A stretch of DNA of 38,871 nucleotides from Duganella sp. (GTDB lineage Bacteria > Pseudomonadota > Gammaproteobacteria > Burkholderiales > Burkholderiaceae_D): positions 1 through 38,871 of the forward strand of contig JAMFSU010000060.1 in NCBI GenBank assembly GCA_026225475.1, read 5' to 3'. Positions 32,852-38,871 of this stretch are shown piece by piece (the stretch's first letter is position 1; every line of letters starts with the position of its first letter). A model generated the notes under the pieces. It was not told the DNA's origin and searched no databases. It saw only the letters and a program-made list of their open reading frames with translations. The position numbers were made by a program, and so were the translations under genes.

Positions 32852-34897
32852 CTACAGCACGCCGACCGTTTTCGGTTTGGCGCAAGTTGGTGCTTTGCTA
32901 CGTAGCGGCACGTGCACACCACTGCCCATTGCCATGGCAGGTGCCTCAGCCGCAGTGGCTACAAGGGGACCATTGCTCGGTGCCGGGCTACTGCCGTTGG
33001 CTGCTGCTGGCAACGCGTCCGACAAGGCGGGTGCGGCGTTGCTGGCAACCGGCGTCGCTGCGCCAGCCTGCTCGCTGGCGGCCTTGGCCGCAGCGCGCTG
33101 CGCTCTGGCGTTCTGGCGGGCGCTCTCGGTAGTCTGCGAGGTAGTACTGGCGGCCACGCCGTCGGTGCCGGTAATGCGCGGCGTAATCAGAAACAGACGT
33201 TCACGCGTACTGGTCGATTGCGACTCGCTGCGGAACAGGCCACCCAAGAACGGGATATCCCCCAGCAACGGCACCTTCTGTTTGTTCTTGGTCAGCGATT
33301 CGGCGCGATAGCCGCCAATCATCAAGGTTTGCTGCATATCGATGATGGCCTGGGTGCTGATGGTCGAACGCGTGACGCTGGCGGCGATGCTGCTGCTGGT
33401 ACCGGTGGAACTGGAGCTGCTCGACGAACTCGACGACGAACCGCTGTTGGAACTGTCCAGCGAACCATCCTCGATATCGACCTCCAGGCGCACGCGGGTC
33501 TGGTTACCTTCATGAATGATGCGGGGAATCACCCGCAGCTTGGTACCGGCGGTGATGTCCGACATATCGGCCACACGCTCGCCAATCAGCGAAACGTAGG
33601 CGCTCTGACTCAGATCCAGCACCGCTGCCACATTGTCGAGCGTCAGCACGGTTGGCGTCGCCACCACGTGAGCATCGCCGGTCGACTCCATCGCCTTAAG
33701 CCGGGCATAGAAGCGCGCCACATTGCTAATCAACAGCGTCGCCCCCGGCAACGGCGTGGTCAGACCAGCCGAATCGGTCATGGTGCTGTTGATGGTGGAA
33801 TTGACCGCACCGGCACGCACGCCCCATTCAACGCCCATCTCAGACAACTTGCTACGATCGATATCCACAATCAGCGCCTCGATTTCCACCTGTTGCGGCT
33901 GTATATCCAACTGCGCAATCAGCGACGCATAAATATCCTTCTTCTTGATATCGTCATAGATCATGATCGCGTTCAAGGTCGGATCCGCCTCGATGCGTGG
34001 ACGCACGTCGTCTTCACCGGAACTGCTGCTAGTGCGTCCCGAGTTGCTGGTCGCGCCATCGCTCTGCAAGGCATTGCTGGCCGTCGACGAGGGTGCCGAA
34101 AACAAGGGCGAAAAACGATCCGAGGTGACTTCGCGCGCACCGCCGCTAGCCACGCGCGAGGTGCGCGAGCGCTTGCGGCTATCGGCATCGAATTGTTCTG
34201 ACGAAGAATCGCCGCTCACCTTCTCGCCCGAGCCACGTGCACCGAACAGCAGATTGCTGAGGATGGTCTTGATACCAGGAATGGTTTCGCTCTTGCCGCG
34301 CGAATTGATCACGCGGTCCATGGCGGAAGCGTACTTCAGGCGAAACAGCATGATCTGCTTGCCCTTGCGCATTTCCTTCTTTTCTTCGGGCAGCAGAATA
34401 TTGCGCGCCAGCTCGACATATTTGCGCGGACCACTGATGATGACCACACCTTCATCGGGCAATTCGCCCCAGCCGTAACGGTCATCGAACAGGCCCAGGC
34501 CGACCAGTGCCGCCTTGGCATCCTGCACCGCGTCTTCACCGACTTCCAGACGCATCGACGTGTTGTCGCTGGACGGTACCACGTACAAGGTGTTGTTATA
34601 GACGAACCAGCGAAACTTGAACGTCGCTGCCAGCCGGTTCAAAAAATCGACACCGTTATCGGCCTTCAACCGGTTATGCACCAGACGCTCGCCCTCGGGC
34701 CCCATCTCCAGACGCACGCCGTAGGTACGGCTGAATTCATCCATCACGCCACGCAGCGTCATGCTGGTGGCATTGATCGAGAAACCGGTATCTTTCCATG
34801 CCGGCGGCACTGCCGCATGCAAAGTGGTTCCCCATAGCAGCAACAGGGCCAACAACGTTGCCATGCCCCATGGCTTGAGCCATTCAAGGATCTTCAT
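32852..34897 (-). CDS. hrcC: HrcC/SctC, type III secretion outer-membrane secretin
   Basis: A 681-residue secretin. A signal peptide (LLALLLLWGTTLHAA) is followed by N0/N1-type domains (MTLRGVMDEFSRTYGVRLEM; YVVPSSDNTSMRLEV). An N3-like region with a Ser/Arg-rich insert leads into the secretin barrel (VATPTVLTLDNVAAVLDLSQ, then GDIPFLGGLFRS and RERLFLITPRI). Two oddities: a poly-Ser run at about residues 485-503 inside the secretin domain, and an Ala/Ser/Pro-rich tail of about 107 residues after the barrel. It forms the outer-membrane ring for the Hrp pilus. It starts one base after hrpG and is the last gene of the operon. Confidence 0.95.
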   Translation of the reverse strand: MKILEWLKPWGMATLLALLLLWGTTLHAAVPPAWKDTGFSINATSMTLRGVMDEFSRTYGVRLEMGPEGERLVHNRLKADNGVDFLNRLAATFKFRWFVYNNTLYVVPSSDNTSMRLEVGEDAVQDAKAALVGLGLFDDRYGWGELPDEGVVIISGPRKYVELARNILLPEEKKEMRKGKQIMLFRLKYASAMDRVINSRGKSETIPGIKTILSNLLFGARGSGEKVSGDSSSEQFDADSRKRSRTSRVASGGAREVTSDRFSPLFSAPSSTASNALQSDGATSNSGRTSSSSGEDDVRPRIEADPTLNAIMIYDDIKKKDIYASLIAQLDIQPQQVEIEALIVDIDRSKLSEMGVEWGVRAGAVNSTINSTMTDSAGLTTPLPGATLLISNVARFYARLKAMESTGDAHVVATPTVLTLDNVAAVLDLSQSAYVSLIGERVADMSDITAGTKLRVIPRIIHEGNQTRVRLEVDIEDGSLDSSNSGSSSSSSSSSSSTGTSSSIAASVTRSTISTQAIIDMQQTLMIGGYRAESLTKNKQKVPLLGDIPFLGGLFRSESQSTSTRERLFLITPRITGTDGVAASTTSQTTESARQNARAQRAAAKAASEQAGAATPVASNAAPALSDALPAAANGSSPAPSNGPLVATAAEAPAMAMGSGVHVPLRSKAPTCAKPKTVGVL

Positions 34898-34898
34898 G

Positions 34899-35300
34899 TC
34901 ATCCCCCGGAAAGTAATTTGCGAACGCGTGTTTCGCTACGGCTGCGGTTGTCTTGCTCGACCGTACTCGTGCTGACCATCAAGGCGCGCCACATGCCAGT
35001 CTGATTGAGGATGCTTTCCAGTGCCTCAGCGGCTTCCAGCCAGGATTCGACCTGCGGCAGCCATTGCGTCAACAGCAGGTCTGGGCCTTCCACTGACAAC
35101 CCGGCATGAAAATCGAGCGCGCACTGAAAGCCACTGCGCATGGCCTCATTGAGCGCCGCGCCGGTAAACGCAGGCACCAGATAGACACCCAGTTCCGCCC
35201 CTTGCGGCTGGAGTTTCAGAAAGACCGTTTCACCGTCGATATCGACGGGCTCATCCAGCGGCAGGTTTTCCAGCCACTGTTCCAGATTGTCGGCAGCCAT
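34899..35300 (-). CDS. hrpG: HrpG-like protein (chaperone-fold, Hrp1 type III system)
   Basis: A 133-residue acidic protein between hrpF and hrcC, exactly the hrpG position of the P. syringae hrp cluster and of similar length. The pattern (LPLDEPVDIDGETVFLKLQP, then LGVYLVPAFTG, and helices near LTQWLPQVESWLEAAEAL) resembles a class I type III chaperone fold. In P. syringae HrpG frees the activator HrpS from HrpV; no hrpV is seen here. It is unrelated to the OmpR-type HrpG of Xanthomonas. It lies 4 bases from hrpF. Confidence 0.72.
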   Translation of the reverse strand: MAADNLEQWLENLPLDEPVDIDGETVFLKLQPQGAELGVYLVPAFTGAALNEAMRSGFQCALDFHAGLSVEGPDLLLTQWLPQVESWLEAAEALESILNQTGMWRALMVSTSTVEQDNRSRSETRVRKLLSGG

Positions 35301-35304
35301 CGCC

Positions 35305-35535
35305 TTACTTGGATTCGTTGAGGACGGTCTTCAACGGCTTTTGCCATAAATTGAATTGCGCCGACATGGCGCTCTTGGTGACCGATTGCTTCTTCAGCAA
35401 ATCGGTAAACTGCTCAGGGTCAGGCATCTCGCCGTTGGCTTGCTGACGGCTGAATTGATTCATCTTGCTGGTGACATCATTGAACTTTTGATCCAAATGG
35501 CGCAAATTCTGCAAGACCGGGTCGTAGCTGGACAT
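35305..35535 (-). CDS. hrpF: HrpF-like small type III secretion protein
   Basis: A 76-residue helical protein (LQNLRHLDQKFNDVTSKMNQ, FTDLLKKQSVTKSAMSAQFN) in the hrpF position between hrpE and hrpG. Its size and helix-turn-helix layout resemble needle (SctF) or needle co-chaperone proteins. AGGAG stands seven bases before the ATG. There is a 76-base gap to hrpE; it could be co-transcribed from the hrpB promoter or have its own promoter. Confidence 0.75.
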   Translation of the reverse strand: MSSYDPVLQNLRHLDQKFNDVTSKMNQFSRQQANGEMPDPEQFTDLLKKQSVTKSAMSAQFNLWQKPLKTVLNESK

Positions 35536-35611
35536 GAGGTTTCTCCTAAGCGTAGGGTTCCCTCATAAGTGAGACTTGCCACTGATAAGTTACCAGCCAG
35601 AATCTCAACAT

Positions 35612-36286
35612 TTATGACACCGGCGTCGACGTGGCGCTGGCCGGCGGCAGTGCTGCAACGGGCTCTGCACCAGCAGACTCCAGCGGTACCACCGGCGGCT
35701 CGGCAAGCGGTTCCAGGGCGCTGCGCAAGGCTGCCACGGCGAGCCCAAAGTCGGCCCGCCATTCGCCGGTGGCGGCTTGCAAACTACAGGTGCCGGGGCG
35801 CAGCGTGGCCTCGCTCTTGCATTCCCAGGGACTGGCTGGCAGCAAGGCCATATCGTCGGGATGCACCAGCAATACCGGCGCGACCAGCTTATCCGGCGCT
35901 TCGGCCACCACCCGGCGCAGCATGGCTTCGACTTGCTCACGCGGAGTCATTGCCAACACCAGCCGGTCAAAGGTGTGCTGTGCCAGCTCCACCACCAGGC
36001 TCTCGACCCGCGTGAACAACTGTTGTTGCGCCTGCTGCAAGCCGGTCAACAAATCGGTGGCTTGCCGCGCCACCTGTTGCTGTTGCTGCTGAACCGCCGC
36101 AGCGGCCTGCTGTTGCGCCGTGGCGCGCAACTGTGCGGCCTCCTGCTGCGCCTGCTGCACGATATGAGCCGCTGCCTGCACAGCGTCGGCGGTCGCCAGC
36201 ATGGCCGGCAAGCGCAGTACGCCATCGGCAGCGCGCAGCGCTGGCGGCCGCGCAATGGTTTGTACGCAAAATTCGCTCATGCCCAT
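35612..36286 (-). CDS. hrpE: HrpE/SctL, stator of the type III export ATPase
   Basis: A 224-residue SctL/FliH-like cytoplasmic protein. A Gln/Ala-rich coiled coil at about residues 35-80 is followed by the conserved C-terminal domain (TRVESLVVELAQHTFDRLVL, LVHPDDMALLP, EWRADFG) and a Pro/Ala-rich tail. It holds the ATPase SctN and links it to the sorting platform. An alternative ATG two codons downstream (36280) is equally possible. It follows hrpD closely, as in P. syringae. Confidence 0.88.
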   Translation of the reverse strand: MGMSEFCVQTIARPPALRAADGVLRLPAMLATADAVQAAAHIVQQAQQEAAQLRATAQQQAAAAVQQQQQQVARQATDLLTGLQQAQQQLFTRVESLVVELAQHTFDRLVLAMTPREQVEAMLRRVVAEAPDKLVAPVLLVHPDDMALLPASPWECKSEATLRPGTCSLQAATGEWRADFGLAVAALRSALEPLAEPPVVPLESAGAEPVAALPPASATSTPVS

Positions 36287-36299
36287 CTTTCTGCAGAAA

Positions 36300-36908
36300 T
36301 CATGATTGATTCAAGCCAACGCCGCGCGCCTGTTCCACACACAGCATCCAGCAGCGCAAGGCGCGCTGCTCGGCATGAGCGGCAGCAGTGACACTGCCAG
36401 CCCGGCACATTTGCTGCAAGGTCTGCGCGGTATCCTGCGGCAGCATCAAGGCCAGACGCGGCCACATTCCAGGAAAACTGCGCTCCAGATGCAGTGCCAG
36501 TTCGCCCAGGCCGCGCTGGCGGACACTGCTGCACGGCGTCGGCACCAGCGCCAGCAAAGGCTGGGTCAATGCCACCTTCAGGCACCAGCGCTGCGCGGCG
36601 CCCGGCAATTGCGCCAGGCTGACGCGATCGCGCTCGCGCGCCGCAAACAGACCACCGTACAGCGCGGCGCAATGCACTAATTCGTCACTGCTGGACAAGG
36701 CCGCACTCTGCCAGGCGGCTTCGTAGCGCACCGGAAAATCGGCTGGTATGCCATGGCGGCGACACCAATCGCGGTAGTCATCCCGTTGCGCCATCAAACC
36801 CACAGCCTGGGGCAACAAGTCCGGCTGTAGCGCGCGGGTCCAGGGACTGAACCACCACTCCAGCAACGTTGCCGGCAACGCCGCTGCGCTCAAACCGGTG
36901 TTGCTCAT
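36300..36908 (-). CDS. hrpD: HrpD/SctK, type III sorting-platform accessory protein
   Basis: A 202-residue protein between hrcJ and hrpE. SctK proteins are weakly conserved, but size and place agree, as does a YscK-like helical pattern (ELVHCAALYGGLFAARERDR, GLGELALHLERSFPGMWPRL). It probably connects the SctQ pods of the sorting platform to the inner ring. The start overlaps the hrcJ stop as ATGA. Confidence 0.82.
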   Translation of the reverse strand: MSNTGLSAAALPATLLEWWFSPWTRALQPDLLPQAVGLMAQRDDYRDWCRRHGIPADFPVRYEAAWQSAALSSSDELVHCAALYGGLFAARERDRVSLAQLPGAAQRWCLKVALTQPLLALVPTPCSSVRQRGLGELALHLERSFPGMWPRLALMLPQDTAQTLQQMCRAGSVTAAAHAEQRALRCWMLCVEQARGVGLNQS

Positions 36909-37828
36909 GATTTAGGCGGCATCGATGCGGTCTCGTGTGCAGCAGGTGCCGCACGGGGCATGGTTGCCATCAGTGATTGCGCTGCCGCGGCCGTGCGCGC
37001 AGCAGCCTTGGCCGCGGCCTTGTCACGCGCAGCGGCCTGCCGCGCCGCCCAGCGCATGGCCAGTTGCATGATCGTTTGTGCCACCCGTGCATTGCGCATG
37101 GCCAGACGCACACCGACATACGCCAGTGCCAGCAAGGTCAGCACCACCATCGACATCAAGGTAAAGGTCAGGCTGCCGGCCGAACTGACAGCGACCAGGA
37201 ACGGCCCCACGGTGGTCCACTCAATCCCCGCCGGCGGCGCTTCGGCCGGTACCATCACCACCGAGACCTTGCTACGGCCGTCTTCGCTGCCGAGGCCGGG
37301 AATACTCGACGCCACCAGGCGCCGCACACGCGGCATCACACTATCCTCGTCCAGCGGCGGACGATACTTGATAAATACCGCCGCCGATGACGGCTGTATC
37401 GGCTCGCCCGGCGCGATTCGCTCCGGCAGCACCACATGCACACGCGCCGCCACCACCTGATCGAACTGCAGCAAGGTGTTTTCCAGTTCTTCCGACAGGC
37501 CATGGATGTAGCGTATCCGCTCTTCCATCGGGGTCGAGATCATGCCCTGCTTCTTGAACACTTCACCCAGATTGGACAAGGCGCGCCGTGGCAGTCCGGC
37601 TACATTCATGGCTTCGGTAGCACGCGACAAATCCTGCTCGTTGACCAGCAGCGTGACGCCTTCCTTGTTCTTTTGCTTCTCGACTTCCATGCCCTTGCGA
37701 TTGAGGACCAGCACAATCTCGTTGGCGTCGCCATCGGTCATCCCGGCCTGCAGGATCACCATTTTGGAACAGGCGCTCAGCAAAGCCAGCAAACCGAGCA
37801 GACACAGGCACTTGAACAGGTTTTTCAT
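36905..37828 (-). CDS. hrcJ: HrcJ/SctJ, inner-membrane ring lipoprotein of the type III system
   Basis: A 307-residue SctJ protein. ATG 37828 gives a lipoprotein signal, MKNLFKCLCLLGLLALLSAC, acylated at Cys20; the frame is open upstream but those residues are not signal-like and lack a ribosome site. Two ring-building domains follow (DANEIVLVLNRKGMEVEKQK; SSAAVFIKYRPPLDEDSVMP), then a membrane helix near 219-243 and an Ala-rich cytoplasmic tail. HrcJ forms the inner concentric ring with HrcD. The gene ends in ATGA overlap with hrpD. The upstream ribosome site is weak. Confidence 0.95.
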   Translation of the reverse strand: MKNLFKCLCLLGLLALLSACSKMVILQAGMTDGDANEIVLVLNRKGMEVEKQKNKEGVTLLVNEQDLSRATEAMNVAGLPRRALSNLGEVFKKQGMISTPMEERIRYIHGLSEELENTLLQFDQVVAARVHVVLPERIAPGEPIQPSSAAVFIKYRPPLDEDSVMPRVRRLVASSIPGLGSEDGRSKVSVVMVPAEAPPAGIEWTTVGPFLVAVSSAGSLTFTLMSMVVLTLLALAYVGVRLAMRNARVAQTIMQLAMRWAARQAAARDKAAAKAAARTAAAAQSLMATMPRAAPAAHETASMPPKS

Positions 37829-37926
37829 TTTCACGACAGAAAATACCGATCGCAGGATCGGCCATAGGAAAATCGGCACCGCCGCGCCACCACCAGCGCA
37901 GCGCATGGAAGACAGCAGGCCCCGGC

Positions 37927-38331
37927 TTATTGCAGCTTGGTCAGCGAATCGACCGATGACGCCGCCTTTGAGACCGTCTTGGAAATCGTCTGCACGCGTA
38001 GCTGATAATCGTTGAGCGCCATCATGGCCTTCATCAATTGCATCGAGTCGCCGGTGCGGGTGGCCTGCTCCAGCAACTTGGAGACATATTGCTGGTCTTG
38101 CTTGACCTGCGACGCCAAAGTGGTGGCACGCCCGGCCATGGCGCTGCCGAGCGAATTGGTATTGGGCTTGATCTGATAAGCCTGTTGCTGCAAATGACGC
38201 TCCATGGCGGCGCGAAACTGCATACCGTCGTTGGCATCGAAGGAATGGACTTCCAGCTCGACCTGACTGCTACGGCCAGCATCCCGTGAAGAAAGACCCG
38301 AAGCTGCTCCTACCTGCGTTGTCGCATCCAT
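37927..38331 (-). CDS. hrpB: HrpB/SctI, type III inner-rod protein
   Basis: A 134-residue inner-rod protein. The C-terminal amphipathic helix, QYVSKLLEQATRTGDSMQLM through DYQLRVQTISKTVSKAA, is typical of SctI/PrgJ/HrpB. GGAG precedes the ATG. It is the first gene of the hrpB-hrcJ-hrpD-hrpE block, as in P. syringae, with a hrp box ending 61 bases upstream. A 98-base gap separates it from hrcJ. Confidence 0.85.
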   Translation of the reverse strand: MDATTQVGAASGLSSRDAGRSSQVELEVHSFDANDGMQFRAAMERHLQQQAYQIKPNTNSLGSAMAGRATTLASQVKQDQQYVSKLLEQATRTGDSMQLMKAMMALNDYQLRVQTISKTVSKAASSVDSLTKLQ

Positions 38332-38391
38332 TTTCCGGCTCCAAGAAACATGTTCAGATTGACGTCAAAAGACGCGTCGGATAGTCAGTGG

Positions 38392-38420
38392 TAGGTGGCG
38401 CACTGATCGCCACAGGTTCC
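38392..38420 (-). promoter_or_regulatory. hrp box of the hrpB-hrcJ operon
   Basis: On the minus strand: GGAACC (38420-38415), 16 bases, CCACCTA (38398-38392), a full match to the HrpL consensus. It lies 61 bases upstream of the hrpB start and after the stop of the preceding gene. Confidence 0.9.
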
Positions 38421-38448
38421 ATGGCGTCGCACGTGTCGGCAGTCGCGA

Positions 38449-38871
38449 TTAATCGATGTCGTGCCCGGCGGCGGCATCGGCATCATTGTGGCCCTCACTG
38501 CCATCGCGCTGCACGCGTATTGGACTGGCCTGTAGCAAGTCCGGCTGTAGCGGGCAATACTGACCACCGCAGCCATGCTCCGATGCAGGATCGCAAAAAC
38601 CGGCGGTGCCGCAACGGCGCTGGCACGCCAGCCGCGACGTCGGCCGCAATGCAGGAAGACTGGCAGCCGGTCGGCGGATCGGCGACGGTCGCAGTGGAAA
38701 CGGTATAAAGGCGGTCTTGAGCGCACGATCAAAAGCGCGGTCGCTGCTACCGATGATGGTTTCGTCGCCACCATTTTCACCAGTATCGCTGGCCTCGTCC
38801 TGGCCACCGATAAGCAACTCGCCAAACACCCCGAGCACGCAACTCAGGTGCGCCAACGCGTTATGCTGATC
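38449..38871 (-). CDS. Unknown protein, C-terminal part, Cys-rich tail (cut by window edge)
   Basis: The frame is open to the right edge (140 codons plus stop seen) and has the GC-rich codon use of neighbouring genes, so I take it as the end of a real gene. The visible part starts DQHNALAHLSCVLGVFGELL, then an acidic Asp/Glu/Gly stretch and a Pro/Arg-rich section. A cysteine cluster (LACQRRCGTAGFC, HGCGGQYCP) and a charged end follow. It sits where hrpA/hrpZ lie in P. syringae, but the Cys content rules against a pilin or harpin. Function unknown; probably an hrp-associated gene. Confidence 0.55.
   Translation of the reverse strand, partial: DQHNALAHLSCVLGVFGELLIGGQDEASDTGENGGDETIIGSSDRAFDRALKTAFIPFPLRPSPIRRPAASLPALRPTSRLACQRRCGTAGFCDPASEHGCGGQYCPLQPDLLQASPIRVQRDGSEGHNDADAAAGHDID

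Noticed and set aside
32912..34201. Long plus-strand frame (429 codons) opposite hrcC
   Set aside because: Antisense shadow of the secretin gene with no recognisable domain.
35536..35561. GGAACC-N16-CCTC resembling a hrp box before hrpF
   Set aside because: The second half is CCTC rather than CCAC and directly abuts the hrpF ATG, leaving no room for a transcript leader.
1..38871. CRISPR array, tRNA/rRNA genes, insertion sequences, prophage
   Set aside because: None seen: no regularly spaced repeats, no tRNA-like cloverleaf noticed, no transposase or integrase frames.

Overview
The window looks like a chromosomal segment of a plant- or fungus-associated betaproteobacterium. Oxalobacteraceae (Herbaspirillum or Collimonas-like) is my best guess, from the moderately high G+C, the Burkholderiales-type porins, the dense Liv-type ABC uptake genes and a Pseudomonas syringae-like (Hrp1) type III secretion cluster. 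The genus is an inference; no rRNA or tRNA gene is present to settle it.

Region 1 (1-8730) is an uptake and catabolism locus. It holds the start of a porin on the minus strand, a GntR/FCD regulator, and a divergent plus-strand run: porin, periplasmic binding protein, LivH- and LivM-type permeases, LivG- and LivF-type ATPases, and a hydantoin/allantoin-racemase-type enzyme with Cys76 and Cys181. Three copies of the palindrome ATTGTGCACAAT (one with a single mismatch) lie in the gntR-porin gap and are the likely operators. Two strong hairpins separate the binding-protein gene from the permease genes.

Region 2 (8725-15388) is a TetR regulator divergent from a complete tripartite RND efflux operon (adaptor lipoprotein, inner-membrane pump, NodT-type outer-membrane lipoprotein).

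Region 3 (15409-19514) is a type III secretion accessory island. A harpin-like Ser/Asn/Gly-rich protein is read on the plus strand. A minus-strand operon encodes a CesT-type chaperone, a 598-residue unknown protein with the look of a secreted effector, and a phosphoribosyltransferase. Both units are preceded by clear HrpL (hrp-box) promoters, GGAACC-N16-CCAC.

Region 4 (20014-32127) encodes an R64/BFP-like type IVb pilus. The minus-strand operon reads pilL, pilN, pilO, pilP, pilQ, pilR, pilS, pilM, pilV and a lytic transglycosylase. Nearby are a separately transcribed PilT-like retraction ATPase and an OmpR-type regulator with a degenerate receiver domain. No prepilin peptidase and no shufflon recombinase are seen.

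Region 5 (32660-38871) is the structural hrp/hrc cluster on the minus strand, in P. syringae order: hrpB, hrcJ, hrpD, hrpE, hrpF, hrpG, hrcC. It is preceded by a hrp box and by the C-terminal part of an unknown Cys-rich protein. A fourth hrp box lies downstream of hrcC and points toward the pilus operon.

The most interesting point is that four near-perfect hrp boxes mark one HrpL regulon here. It appears to include an undescribed chaperone/effector/phosphoribosyltransferase operon and possibly the type IVb pilus. HrpL itself is not in the window.
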